Part shown: one piece after another, positions 23,501 to 36,258 of the stretch
How positions within the stretch are numbered: position 1 is the first letter of the stretch
Layout of the letters: each line of letters opens with the position of its first letter
NCBI RefSeq assembly: GCF_000003815.2
Contig: NC_049992.1
Span: 20,750,340-20,814,339 of the forward strand
Source: Branchiostoma floridae
Lineage: Eukaryota; Chordata; Leptocardii; Amphioxiformes; Branchiostomatidae
Direction: 5' to 3'
Length of the DNA: 64,000 nucleotides
The notes under the pieces: model-generated
Told to the model about the DNA's origin: nothing
The model's database searches: none
The model's input: only the letters and a program-made list of their open reading frames with translations
Position numbers and translations under genes: made by a program

Positions 23501-26500
23501 ATCGTGTACGCATATATCCAGGGCACTCTTATACCGAATTTTAGGTCATCTGGTTGAGAAAAAGGGTACAGGAGCCAAAAAGGGACATTTTTGTCAAAAA
23601 TGGCCAAAAATTGCAAAATTAAGCATTTTGTTATACTGTTTGTTAAAATTGTTATTGAATCCATGTATGCATATAATTTTATGTAGAGGGCACTCCTATG
23701 CCAATGCAAATACCAGGTCATTCGGTTGTAAAATGATGGTACAGGGGCCAAAAATGTCCAGAAAAATCGCAGAAAATTCGCAAAAATAAGCAATTTGTTG
23801 TAAGTGTATGCCAAAGCTGTTATTGAAATTATATGGGCATCTGATCAATGCACCTCTATACCAAATTTCAGGTCATTCGGCTGTAATACCAGAGTATAGG
23901 TGGCGAAAATATACACAAACATTGCCAAAAACCTCAATAGAATCATCATAAGGGCAGATATGAAAATAAAAACGCCTGGGGGTATTGGCCATACGATAAG
24001 TAACTGAGGTGGATAGCAAGTAAATGTGTAGACGTCACTAGTTACCTCATCCATGGACAAAAACATCTGAGGGTCTCCTTAATGTTTTTTTAAGCTCAAT
24101 TTAACAATTGATCTAGCTTTTAACATACATAAAATTGTACCCGTTCCCTCAGGCGTATTGACCTAAGGGATGTTTACAACCAAGTGGAAGGATCTTCACC
24201 AATCAGCTACCCGGCTCACGGTGTGTACTGCAGGCCAAGAAGGACGGTCAGGTTAAAAGGTACGAAAGTATCATACAGCTGCAGGTGGACCACTTACGTC
24301 ACAGGTGCTGACTGTCATGTTGGTGTCCTTGATTTGCATTACAATCGACCGTAGCCCAACGAACACGACGTTTTTCAATTATATCGACAAGTCTCTATGT
24401 ATTCTCTTTTGTGAACGTATTAGGGGTTATTTGAAAGGCTCGAAAAATATGTAAATGAATGAGGTATGATTCACAATGAATGGTTTTTTTTTCTAATGAT
24501 TTTTCCTAACTGTTGTTTACCAACACAGATGTGTTGTGATGATAATTGTTGAATAGTTTAATTCGGTTTAGCTTAGCACTGAAAGGAAGTCAGTATATGT
24601 TTAAAAAATTTAAAAGCCAAATTTGTCGCACAATGTAGTTTTCGATTGTGCGTTATGTATCTTAAGTCCCGACGTTTCAACACTTAACGTTAGATGTATG
24701 TGACTGTCTAAGAATGTTAAAGAGCTATTAAAGTCTCAATACGACAAATCTTATAAAGGATAAAAAGCAAATGAGTGGATCGTCTTCAATATTTCTCATC
24801 AACAAGATCTAAGAAGATAAAAAAGGACTAAAGAAACAAAACATCATCATCATCATCGTTCCTCCTCGTATGAGGTGGAGCAGACGAAGTTGGTCCTCCA
24901 GAACTGCTTGTCTTTCATTGCCGAGAGTAGCTCTTGCCCTTCCAGCCCTGTTTCGACCTCAATGAGTTGTGCTTGGGCGGCCAACCCTTCTCTTCGCGTC
25001 GGGAGACCACAACAAGAGTCTTCCAGCTGGTTCATTGCCACGAGCTACATGACCCGCAAGGCATAGTCGACGCTGCTTCACTTTTGAAGAGACTTTTGGT
25101 AGTGACCCATACAACTGTTTGTTTGTAGTGTGTTTCCACCATGGACAGTTGTAGACTACACGAAGCATCCTCGTATATGTGTCATTGAGTTTTTGGAGTT
25201 GTGATCTAGTCATAAGCCAAGATTCAGAACCGTACAAAAGAATTGTTTCAATACATGTCTGAAAGAGTTTTGTCTTGATTTGTTTTCTAATGGGGGATTT
25301 CCAAACTCTGTGTAATGAGTGAAGGGCACTCCATGCCAAGGCTGTCCTAACATTCATATCATGACCACTATCAGTGAAACCTACTAAGTATTTGAAGTCG
25401 GTAACCTGCTCTATTGAGGTACCGTCAGATGTTAAAAGTAGACTAGGAGTTGTTGGATTTAAGTGCATAAACTTAGTCTTGGAAGCATTGAGGTATAACC
25501 CTTTTTTTTGGAAGGCGGTTTCAACTTTAGTGAGAAGGGTTTGTGCAAGTTTTATTGAATTTTCCAACAAAGCAATATCGTCGGCGAAATCTAAATCAGG
25601 TAGGGTTTCAGCCGGGTGTCGTCGGCTTCGTCTGCGTCGGAGTGTTAATCCTTCCGAATCAGATATCGAAGACCGCAATGCATAATCGAGACAAATAATG
25701 AAGAGAAAGGGTGCCAAGGGGTCACCCTGAAGGACGCCGGTATTGATGCTGAATGCATCAGATTCTCCCTCAGAAGTGATTAACACAGCAGTGGTGTCTT
25801 CATACATGACACGAACAGCACTTACGACATCCGGCGGAATCCCTTAAGCTTCCAGTATTTCGAACATTTTGAAGCGATTTATGGAGTCGAATGCTTTGCG
25901 GAAGTCAATAAATACGAGCACAGCTTCTTTGTCAAAGTTTTCCAACTCCTCTACAATGCGCCTAAGCGCGAGAATGTGAGAGGTAGTTGATCTTCCTTGA
26001 CGGAAGCCATTTTGGTTTGGACGCAACACTTGGTCAATGACAGGACGAATTCTGTTAAGTAAACAGCGGTTGTAGATTTTGGCTCCGATTTGTGACAAAG
26101 AGATACCTCTGTAGTTGTCTGGCTGCCTAAAGTCCCCTTTCTTAGGGATTGGAACAATACCAGACATGCCCCATTCCTTTGGGTGATTTCCATTGTATGC
26201 TAAGTTGTAGCCGCAGAGTCGACTGTTGGCCTATTATCGCTTATACTACTAACGCTCCCGGCCAACAGTCGCAGACTTCAACATTGAACGGAATTAAAAA
26301 ATCGCCGAATAAACCAGCCGCTGCACTAATCCTCGGATCTCTGGGTGTCCCTCACTTCCTAACAGCCTTACCTAGCCAGCCGGAGCGTTTTCCGGCTCAA
26401 AAACCCCCTTCGCTAGCCGCGCCGGGACTAAATGCACTCCGATCGCACTGTTTATACACACCGAGTGGCGGCCATATTGGAAATACCAGCTTAGCCGGCG

Positions 26501-29500
26501 CTCCGAATCAGCCGCGCGAATAAGAGACTAGTTTTCTGATAAGCCATTCCTATGTGGGGAAAGTTGGGAAGTTCCCTGAAATTTCAAATAAACTATATTC
26601 AAGCAGAGTAACAAACTGGAAAGGGCCTTGGATATTTTTATATGAGTTCAACATGTTTTTTTTTTTTTTTTCAAAACAAGTCACAAACATTAAAACATGA
26701 AACACTTTTGTCTCAAAATCACAATGGAATATTATCAAAAACATATTGAACTCATTGAAAAAATATCCAAGGCCCTTTCCAGTTTGTTATTCTGCTTGAA
26801 TATAGTTTATTTGAAATTTCAGGGAACTTCCCAACTTTCCCCACATAGGAATGGCTTATCAGAAAACTAGTCTCTTATTCGCGCGGCTGATTCGGAGCGC
26901 CAGCTAAGCTGGTATTTCCAATATGGCCGCCACTCGGTGTGTATAAACAGTGCGATCGGAGTGCATTTAGTCCCGGCGCGGCTAGCGAAGGGGGTTTTTG
27001 AGCCGGAAAACGCTCCGGCTGGCTAGGTAAGGCTGTTAGGAAGTGAGGGACACCCAGAGATCCTAGGATTAGTGCAGCGGCTGGTTTATTCGGCGATTTT
27101 TTTAATTCCGTTCAATGTTGAAGTCTGCGACTGTTGGCCGGGAGCGTTAGTAGTATAAGCGATAATAGGCCAACAGTCGACTCTGCGGCTAGCTAAGTTG
27201 CAGAAATGCAAAAGGGTTTTAGTCATGTTTGGTAGCTTCCAAAACTCCGGCGGGAGGCCATCCAAGCCTGGAGCTTTCCCGTTTTTTAATTGCATTGATG
27301 CTAAGGCTACCTCGTCCTGAGAAAACTCGCCACTCTTAATCTCAGTGAAAACCTCGAACACTTTGCGAATTGGTTCAGGATCAGGGGAAGTAACAGTATT
27401 CACATTGAGAAGGTTTTTAAAATGGTTCTCCCAACGTTTTAGTCTATCTTCTCCTTTGATATGCACAGCATTTTTGATATGCACAGCATTTCTTGATTTC
27501 TTGCCTGCTAGTGTTTTCACTAAGTCCCAAGCATTTTTGATATTACTTAGCAAAGCCGGATGTTTCATTAATACGTTTGTCTTCACAACGATCAAAGGTT
27601 TTCCGCAAGTTAACCTGGGCTGTTTGTACATTTCGTGTAGAGGCTCTGAGAGTAGCCTTTCTTGCTTTTACCACTAAATCAGCATTTCTAGTGTTTTGAG
27701 ATCGACGAGGTTTAGGTGGTAACAATTCCTTGCCGGTTTGGTGTGCAATGTTAACTAAAAATGCATAATTTTGCTCATTCAAAGGCACATTTTCAAAACG
27801 TGACTTAACTGCATCCTCGATTTCAGATGCGAGTTGACTGTCAACTGTAACCGCTTTCCAGAATAATTTCTTCAAGACTGTTTGTTTGGTAGATCTGAGG
27901 CTAAGTTTTACTGTGGCAGTAACAATACGGTGGTCACGACCCACCGGGTTTGATGTAGAATATGCCTGGCAATCCTTAACAATATTGCGCCAGCGTTTAC
28001 GATACAAGCAGAAATCTATCTGAGAGCGGTCACCCTTTGGAGATCTAAATGTCCAGAGCTTACGATTTGGTTTCCGGAAGGAAATGTTACCGTCTACAAG
28101 ATTGTGTTGCTCAATAAATGCATTTAAAAGCAGACCATTACGGTTAGTCACCTTATGCATGGAGAAACCCTTTGCAATTAGGGCATTCATGTCACCCCCT
28201 ATAAACAGCAAAGAATGTGGGGGGATAGCCTCAACTGAATTATTTGATTTTGTGTAAAATTCATTTGCATCTTCATCAGACATTCTGTTATGTGGGGCAT
28301 GGTAGGATATAACGACTGTTCCTGGGTTTCCCTTGAACCGAGCGATAACAATGCGTTCGTCTACTTTCCTCACGGAGAGTAGTAGCGGTAGCAGTTTAGT
28401 ATTGACACATATGCCCACTCCACGGATGGACGCTCCTACACTGTTTCTAGTGGCAGATTATGTAAAAAGGGTCGTAGTTCCCAGGTTCCTTGCAACTATG
28501 TCTTCAACTGTGGTACTATGGACAAAGCGGTGCTCTTGAACACAGACAATAGATATATCATAATCAATCATAAGCTTGTCAAGTTCTACTTGAGAGGATG
28601 ATGATTGGAGGGTGCGGCAGTTCAAAGTTCCCAGCTTGTAGGGCTGTCGAGGCCTGGATAGTCCTACTCTCAGGTGTTAACTTCCAGTCCTGGGGCCAAG
28701 CTTCGTCATGCTTGACTTTAGGCTCCAATGGTGTAAGTGCGGCTTGCCAAGCCTGCACTGGTTCTCGGTAGAGGTCACAAGTAGTCTCACAAGATTCCGA
28801 AACATAACAAAGGAAAAAGTCGTGGGAAACTATAATAAAACGAAATGAAAGAGAGAGAGAAACCCCTTTAGTGGCGCCTCTGTGGTGGGAGGGGGGCAAC
28901 GCAGTCCCACAATACTGCAACAAAGATCGTTCTAACTTCAAACAAAACATAAAAATGGAACTCAGAATATACTGTGAAAACAAGATGTTGTATGACTCCA
29001 ACAAGGGCTTCCAAGGGCCACCCTGTCCTAAGATTACAGTGGATTCCATATCCCAGTACAGGAAGCTCCCAAGGAAAGCGCCATGTTGGTCTCGTGACTT
29101 CTGAAACAAAACAGATAAAACCAATTCGCACCACCCCTTTTCTTTTGTATATTTACAGGAGTTCGCATAGATTGGTTCGATGCTAGTGTCATCCAAAATG
29201 AAATACAGCTAACGGTAAGTTTCGAACTTTCACACTAAAATATATTCTCCATTTCTTTTGAAGAGCGTCTTAAACACATTCATATCGGAAGTGCCGACCT
29301 CTGCGATTACTGTTGCTACATCTCTGTGAATCTCTTAAAATTCACATATTGTGACATGTTTCTAGATAAAAGTAAAAGTAACAGATGAAAGTGACATTAT
29401 TGTGTTTAATATTCCTTTTTTTTACAGGCTGTTAAGCTTTATAACGTTAATCTCTATATACCGTTCCCTTCAAATGTTATGTCAACTTAGTGATGAAGCT

Positions 29501-32500
29501 CAAAAAGTTTGGTTATATGTTGGCCAAGGCACATGCAATGTATGTATGGTATGATATTCTTTCAACACATTATTTCGTACATAGACATTGATTCATTGTA
29601 TAAGTACAGTTGGTTGATTTGTTTCTAAAGCAGACTGTTGCTTTCTGCATTCTGCGTTCTGTTGTACAAGTTAAAGCTGACCTTGGCACATTAGAAAATT
29701 GCAACTTACAACAATGATCATCTCTCGGAGGTCTCGAGAGATATCGATTTGGCTCATATTTTACACAGTGATAGTAGTTGACCTACAACCCCTCAAAATA
29801 GTTTTCGTTCTGGTCAAAACTTAATGCTGCCATGGCAACAGCCCAAACAAATTTTAAGGCCACTGTCACAGATTTTTGCATGATTGTCTACAACATGGAA
29901 ATTGGCCAAGTTTAGGACCTTATTACTACCAAATGCTTTATCGCAACAGAAAATAGAAAAGGATCTTATTAGACTGATGCCTAAACTTGTACAATATAGG
30001 CGTGAAGTCGATGAATATATAGATTTCAGTCCATGGGCAGCCACAAAACAATACCATGTTTTCAGTCTTTAGAAAACTTTTTTGCCGAACTCAAAGTGTA
30101 AAATATTTATGATTGAAATGTATAACAGATATAGTAATTTGAATTAGCTATTAGATGAATCCCTGCAAAATTGGACTCGTGTCTTGTATGCGTATGGCTG
30201 CTACCAGAAGTAGGTCACTTTTCGCTATTTTCTATAACTTTGACACACAAAATCTGATTAACTGAGTTGTTTTCCTGGTTTATTCTTCTGTCAAATGTAT
30301 AATTTGATATAGTTTACTAAATGGATGTATTTTCTCAGTCGTGTAGCTGTCCCTGAAAGATGGATTTTGGGCTGTCTTTGAGCTGACGAAAAGACCAAAG
30401 TGAACTTTTTTCTGATTTAAGTTTTTATTAGGTGTAGACCTCAGTATTGTCTATTGTCTACTGAATGTATGGTTTTAAAGTTTGGGTTCTTATTTTATTG
30501 CCGTGTAGCTGTCCCTGAGAGAAGGTCATTTTTGCACCTGTCCCTAAATTTGGATTTTGGGCTGTCATGTAGCTGACGAAAAGACCGTAGTGAATACTTT
30601 TTCTGACTCAACTTTTTAGGTTTTTAGGTTTAGACCTTTAAATTTGTGTTTTGTATAGATTGAATGGTTTTAAAGTCTGGGTTCTCATTTTATTGCCCTG
30701 TAGCTGTCCCTAAGTGCAGAAAAGGGGGTTTTCGACCTTGCTAGCAGTGTGGATGATGTAGCTGCAGAAGGGGAAGGGACCGCGCAGTTGACCATCAGCA
30801 CAACCAACCCATCTCTGTTGAACAGACAACTGCAATACATCGTGTATAGGAACACACTATATGATGCGAACACATTCGACTTCGGTAACGTAGCACTATT
30901 AAGACTAGGCTTCTGCCAAGTTTTTTTTTGGCTTTTCTGGGACGGGGGGGGGGGGTCATTACCTCTCATAAGTTCAAAATGATGTGGGCTCTGAACATCA
31001 AATCTGTAGAGAATGATGTAATTGTAACGTTTTATCTTTTCTGCAATTTTCGTATCGTATAATGTAAAATGACGTTATCACGACGTCATAATTCCATTTT
31101 TTGCTAAAATAGTCTAAATAGATCATTTCCGTTATACTTAGTAGCATCATGCGACGGTAAATTTGAATTATTTTTATCCAAATTTCGTCGACATCTTTCA
31201 TTTTTTTTGTAGATAAAAGATGTTGATGGAATTTGGGTAAAGATAACCTGATTTTACCGTCGCTAATGACATGGTCCGCTATTTACTAATAGGATTTTGT
31301 TTAATCGCGTCATCAAATTAGGCCACGTTGATTTGATTATATGGATGACATCCGCGCTCGCACCAATTTTGGGCCATTTCAAAAAAAAAAAAAGTTTTCG
31401 ACCACACAATAAATTGTGCAAAGCAGCTGTAAAATGAGCACAAACATTCCGTAGATTGAAAAAAAAAGTATCAGAAAACAGATAACCAATGCCATAGAAT
31501 GCCAAAATGAATCTAAAGTCAAAGAATAATATGTGAAAGGACAGAAAGAAAAAAATCTATTGTTGGTTGGGGCAGGTTCCAGTACAGAAAATTAAGGTCC
31601 AGGGGATCATTTCAAGGTCCGGACATGAACCTGGACCTGATTGTCTGTGGAAACTTGAGAACTGGCAAAACTCAAAACAATGGTAATTGGTCAATTTTGC
31701 GACAAAGGAATCTGTTTGGTGGATTATTGGACTCCCACTACATTTTAAAATCCCATCTCCATGTAATAAAGGCTAAAAAGAAGAAAAAAACTGTCTCTGT
31801 ACCTTTGACTGTAGAACTTCTGACTTGGTGCATTTGACTATAAACTCCGGTTAGACCCCAAATGGCTGCCGACATCTAGTGTGTCCATTTTTTGGAATTG
31901 GCGAAACCTGTATGTTCCTCTGGGGTTTTTTTCAGGTCTGTTTTTTTCGGATTGGTCCAAGAAGAAAAAATGTTTGCACCCGTATGATGTACTGGTCCCT
32001 ACACCTAACTGTTGGTATGCCATACTATGTGTGTTTAGTCTATGTTCAACCTTCCTGGCCACTTTGATTTCATACTGAAGGCAACTTTTTTTTTGGCCAA
32101 ACTTTTTTTTTATTCGCTCGCTCGCATCAGTTTCGGAGTTCCCGGAGGATGTCATCCATATAATCAAATCAACATGGCCTTAGCAAAAATCAAAAATATG
32201 TAATCTTAGATGTAGCATTATCTAATTATATCTGATGTTAAATAATGATATTGGAAAACAAGCATGGTCAAGCAAGAAAACATTGAAACGTCATTCAAGA
32301 CATTATTCTACCGAAATTAGTAAATACGGTAAAATATGCCTGTTAGAAACCCATTGCCATGGCATGACGGAAAATCAGACTCATAGTTTTATCGTAGAAT
32401 AGTTGCCAACAATATTTTAGGTAAAGTCAGAAAGTTTCGTAGTCCTATCACACGTCGTTCGGCAGGTGGACGACGTCAAATTTGGCGCAGGTATCTGATT

Positions 32501-35500
32501 ACCCCCCTCCCCCCTTCAAGATAGGGTTAATAGGGCACTGGAGCTGTTAGATTGGAGGGGCTATGGTGATCAAAAGGCGGAGAGAGGTGAAAGCGGTCTT
32601 TTGAGGAGAGGTTGTAGAATGGTAGTTGGCTAAGAATATAGATTTTACACAAAAGACTTTTTTCAACGCGTAAGGGACGGAGCCAATGATCATGATGGAA
32701 TCCGTACCATAAATTTCCTTTTGAGGAACGGCACCTTGTAAAGAATGGGAAAACAATGGACTACTGTAAATTCGTCAGCTTGAATGTATGCTTTAGCTCA
32801 GGATTTTGCTATCATTTGATATGACTCAGGTTCCAATATAGGTAGACTCCAGAGTAAGCGATGTTCATAGTGATAATGTTACATTTCGTCTCTTTCTGTA
32901 GTGCGGCTTCAATACGCTGGTTTCAATGAAACTATACCGATACACGTCCAGCAGGTACAGTTGCCCTGGCTATATGATCCAAAAGGAGGTGAGCATATAT
33001 ATTTATAGTTTATATATAGTTACTTTTTCGTTGTTCGTGTTTTTGTATAATAGTCACCCAGCGCAACGTGTAATCTGGTCGACACTTTAAAATGTATGGA
33101 CGGTAGACATTGTGAGAGTTCCAGAAAAACTTTGTTGCCTATTTATCATGCGTTGGCATAGGTCCTCCTATATGAGTGATGCGGAAATCGCCGTCTGAAG
33201 CCTAAAGTTTTATGCGGCTATGGCGCCCGCCTTGAGTGGACGCATGCACCCCACCAAATGAAATGTCCAGGGGTGGCGGGTAGCTTCGCTTAGGCTCCAG
33301 ATGAGCACGAGGAACCTACGACACACTGTCCAGTATAAGATACATGCGGTGTAATTTAGGTTAGGTCACGTGACTAATGTTCGTCCGACCAATGCTAATG
33401 CATAATGAAAAGTATTCAATTTTATTTTCCTCTCAAAATTTCAGGGAAGTTTCAAGACAGAGTGACTGTGGTGGTAAAGACCTTCTTACGGTACAGCAAT
33501 CTCAAACGGCTCATCGCCTCCATTCACGAGCTCTACCCAGGGACGAGAATGGTCATTGCAGACGATACCCCCAGCGAGCTCTTCACCAGTGTCCAAGCAC
33601 CTAACGTCGATCAATTCCAGATGCCAGAAAAGACGGTGCGTCATTTCCGCTTCTAACAACAAAATTCAACGAATAACCCACTGTGTGAGGATTATTGGTT
33701 TAAAGTCAGGTTAAGGAACCTGAGACGAAAGCAAAATCAACGTGGCCAGTGATCACCATGCATTAGGATGGCGCATGCACACTGGAAACTCTGCTAATAA
33801 GTTCGATTTGACACCTGTCGCTTAAACTTCGAGGTCATAGCATGTTCAAAACATGAGGTACAAATGTACCAAAATCGTAAGTTCCATTGTAGTGCCATGG
33901 AAATCCACTGGGAGGCCACTCCATTAACCTGTCCTTCGTTTTGTTGCCACCTGCTCACGTACCAAATGTCGAAACAATCTGTCATAAGCTTGTTCATGTT
34001 AAACCATGAACACAACGACACTCAAGCTTTCAAAGAAACGCTAACGATAAATTAACCAACTTTAATGTAATGAACCAATCTTGCTGCATGTTTTCTATTC
34101 CAGGGTTACTTCGCCGGCCGAAATCTGGGGTTATCACAAGTGTCAACAGAATACTTTGTGTATGCCGACGATGACCACTTCATAAGAAATGACACAAGAC
34201 TGGACATGTTTGTATCACTGTTGGACAAAACAAACTTCCATCTGGTAAATAATGTATGTTTTATGACGTGAAAATTTGAGTCTCTCGTAGCTATTACCAT
34301 CTACTCATTTGTTTTTATTCTTGAATTGAACATAACGGTTGTAACGATTACTTTTCTATTTTCTGTTACGTTGACGTTGTTGTAGCATTGATAGAGCGCT
34401 ATGCTTTGTTTCAGTACTTTTCTGCTGAAGCGCAAGCTCTAACACATCTCTCCTCTTTCACGTACAAGGTGAGCTCAAAGATCGAGGATGAGAGTTGGAG
34501 GTTTTCTACCACGTTTGAAATTACCGGGGACAATGGCGACAGCTGCCTAGTGGAGCAATTTAAGACCAAACACTTTCATGAGATCCCGGGGTTCCCTGGT
34601 AATCATTTTTTTCTTACTTTTAAAAGTAAACAAACATACAACAAAAAGGGTACAAAAAGCAAATACAATCTTGCAAGTGAGTTTGTCAAAGTGAATTTTT
34701 TTAATTCAAGTATAGACTTGGCAAAAAATACTATGGCCCATAGAATGAAAAACATGAAAAACATTTCAAATGGCACTTATGTAGTTGAGCATATTAGATT
34801 CCAATACAGTTTAACCAATTAAATGATAACATCGTTTCAGGTTCTGGACATTTCCCGGTGCATTTTGCAATACCTGTATGTCTATGTTGACGTTATGCTT
34901 GAATTAAAACATTTGTTGTTACTTGTATTTGTCTTATGACGCATATAAATTTATTTTCATCGGGTTGGTAGAATATAAGATATAGCAGAAGTCTTGCACA
35001 TCCTGCTTGTACGTGTGTACAAGAACTCTCCTATACCCTATGATTATATTCCTTAGGTTGTTACGCCAACGAAAAAGGCGAAAATTTCTTCATGGCGTCA
35101 ACAAATGAGATGAAGTCCACCGGATTCGATCCAGATCCAGCATTGTCCAGGATAGGACACGAAGGTATGTTTGAGAATGTCGTGCTAAGTTCACATCTCA
35201 TTACCTTCCCCAATAATATACTATATGATCAGTATGAGGCCATAACTCGCTTGGTGATATTTAGAACGTGACAACTAACAAAAGATAGTTTTGATTATGC
35301 AGATACAAAAGGTGTCTGCGGTACGACAAGAGAATTCCTGTTTTAATATCTCATGTCCTGGTCCCAGATATGCTGTAGTCATTATATTACTCTTGTTTTG
35401 AATTCTATTATATGAATATAAGTACGCGATTTTATGCATGGCATGGCTCAATCCAATTTCAGAGAGTTCGACAATTTTTTTGCTTTCCTCCGGGATTCTG

Positions 35501-35857
35501 AAAAATACTCAATAGTGTGACGCACTGTTTACGTTGAGAATTAGCATGATTCCTTAAGCATATGACCTTTCCTTTTCTGAAGTTTGTTCTTATTAATTTT
35601 TTTTGTGTTGTTTATCTACAGAACTATTCTTCTCGGCACTTGGAAGGCTCCGGACTGCCGCTTGTCGCAACAACGTCGTTGGGCACAACCGCACAGGGCC
35701 CGAATTCAAACAAGCGCACTATGAGAGGTTTAGACGCCCCGGAAAAGAAACGAAAGCTTTAAAGTCCAAATATAGCCTGTTAAAGCATAACCTGGCCTGT
35801 ACACAGATAGGTCCTCATCGGCGGGGTAATAGAACTGAAGCTAAGCCAAAGAAGTAA
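20445..35857 (+). CDS. B4GALNT1-like: Beta-1,4-N-acetylgalactosaminyltransferase, B4GALNT1-like, 12 coding exons
   Basis: Coding exons: 20445-20503, 20913-21077, 22024-22134, 24153-24259, 29159-29214, 30704-30884, 32902-32988, 33445-33635, 34104-34244, 34469-34598, 35057-35164, 35622-35857. All junctions are GT-AG and the phases agree. The sum is 1572 nt (523 residues plus stop); human B4GALNT1 has 533. It is a type II Golgi protein: short cytosolic end, signal anchor at about residues 9-26, stem, then a GT12 catalytic domain. Seen: SPISYP and LNRQLQYIVYRNTLY in the lumenal part, VVVKTFLRY and MVIADD in exon 8, FAGRNLGLSQV then DDD (341-343, metal/UDP binding) in exon 9, HEIPGFPG in exon 10 and ENFFMAST plus GFDP in exon 11. 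Family role: transfer of GalNAc from UDP-GalNAc to gangliosides or related glycans. B4GALNT2-type activity is not excluded. The exon 10 acceptor (AAG at 34468) is chosen by homology; TTTCAG at 34415 is the alternative. An in-frame ATG lies at 20391, but an acceptor-like CACAG at 20426-20430 favours 20445. Confidence 0.9.
22290..22552 (-). repeat. Dispersed repeat copy in intron 3 (partner at 63070)
   Basis: The reverse complement matches 63070-63300 through shared phrases: TTGTCAGTTATATTGAA, CACCGGAATCGGT-like, TCGTATTCGAGTAAGGATCAT and CGCTCGGAAACGTTCCG. It is one interspersed family in opposite orientations. No coding frame is credible. Confidence 0.65.
22560..24010. repeat. Two degenerate tandem satellites in intron 3
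   Basis: 22560-23110 has phrases like CAAAAATACTTCCACTAAAA at about 22672, 22770, 22896 and 23030. 23390-24010 has about 150-bp units with GGTACAGGAGCCAAAAA and GCAAAATTAAGCATTTTGTT, the same family as 12150-13100. Both lie within the glycosyltransferase intron. Confidence 0.6.
24853..28676 (-). pseudogene. RTE-like endonuclease/reverse transcriptase, interrupted and mutated
   Basis: The endonuclease begins near 28650 (LGTLNCRTL, VCVQEHR). It has a TAA near 28469, then GDMNA and GRDHR in the frame 28418-27543. A frameshift near 27550 leads into the linker and first RT block (KNGKAPGLDGLPPEFWK). The insertion at 26208-27191 follows. RT resumes at 26190 with SGIVPIPKKGD, YRGISLSQIGAKIYNR, NGFRQGRSTTSHIL and FIDFRKAFDS. 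A single nonsense codon lies at 25844-25846. Then come GVLQGDPLAPFLF and the catalytic FADD near 25580. Another frameshift near 24960 separates the last roughly 35 codons. A small duplication repeats NAVHIK near 27470. It cannot encode a functional protein. Confidence 0.85.
26208..27191. mobile_element. 984-bp palindromic (foldback) element with perfect 9-bp target duplication
   Basis: Two arms of about 450 bp are near-perfect inverted copies separated by about 85 bp. The termini read TAGCCGCAGAGTCGACTG and its complement. The flanks are identical GCTAAGTTG at 26199-26207 and 27192-27200. Few differences separate the arms (for example near 26330, 26500, 26610). Removing the element and one flank copy restores the LINE reading frame across the site. 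The arms contain no transposase. Long inverted arms plus a 9-bp duplication point to a Mutator-type or foldback non-autonomous element; class is inferred. Confidence 0.92.
30330..30703 (+). repeat. Intron repeat duplicating the exon 6 splice acceptor
   Basis: The text around the true acceptor (TTTTATTGCCCTGTAG then CTGTCCCTAAG) occurs twice more upstream: GTCGTGTAG/CTGTCCCTGAA ending at 30346 and TTGCCGTGTAG/CTGTCCCTGAG ending at 30508. Each is followed by GGATTTTGGGCTGTC and GCTGACGAAAAGACC. The units are about 160-195 bp. The upstream copies would read into early stops if used. Confidence 0.75.
31318..32183. mobile_element. TIR element in intron 6
   Basis: The ends are inverted copies of TTAGGCCACGTTGATTTGAT and continue through TATATGGATGACATCC for about 40 bp. 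CAAA borders both sides (31314-31317 and 32184-32187), a possible 4-bp duplication. The interior contains AAGGTCCAGG phrases also seen at 38690 and 50050. No transposase. Confidence 0.65.
34104..34244 (+). CDS. B4GALNT1-like: Glycosyltransferase exon 9 (catalytic DDD motif)
   Basis: 47 codons in phase 0, bounded by TTCTATTCCAG and GTAAAT. It encodes GYFAGRNLGLSQVSTEY followed by ADDDHF, the DxD-type metal and nucleotide-sugar site of GT-A enzymes. Human GT12 enzymes have the same order, FAGRNL then VDDD. Confidence 0.9.
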
Positions 35858-35984
35858 CCACTGACTATCAAGTGAAATAATTTCTTTTTGGGGAAATACT
35901 ACAACCATAGGCGAACGAATAGATTTAAATGATTCTCAAAAAAAATCCAACTAGTTAGGGACTAGAATGACCCTGTATGGCCCA

Positions 35985-35990
35985 AATAAA
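35985..35990 (+). terminator. Candidate polyadenylation signal of the glycosyltransferase gene
   Basis: AATAAA lies 128 bases after the stop codon at 35857, followed by an A-run. It is the first canonical signal downstream on this strand. Confidence 0.5.
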
Positions 35991-36258
35991 AAAAAGCCGT
36001 GTGTTAAAAAAAACACAGGTGACGAAAGGTTGCGATGAAGTAAATGTTTGCTTGTTTGTTTTATTAGGATCTCTAATACTGATTCTGTACCAATATTCTT
36101 CCTGCAGTCCGTGACAATTCATGTACGATGAAATCCGTAACGAGCACTGCTTTGGTCAGGGGGTAGAATAACCCCACTAAAGGCAAACACTCCGTTCAGC
36201 TAATTTTCTCCTGTCGGTTTTGACCCGTGCATGAAAGCAAGTTGAACAAGTGACCGTA

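Larger units (their letters stand above)
24841..28676 (-). mobile_element. RTE-like LINE in antisense within intron 4
   Basis: The element runs leftwards from about 28676 (5' limit uncertain) to its 3' tail at 24841-24858, a short (ATG)n repeat typical of RTE-like elements; the coding frame ends inside that tail. It lies opposite to the host gene and between exons 4 and 5. It is split by the 984-bp element at 26208-27191. Confidence 0.8.

Noticed and set aside
28579..29196. 205-codon minus-strand frame
   Set aside because: Its end overlaps the LINE endonuclease in another frame and its start overlaps exon 5 in antisense.
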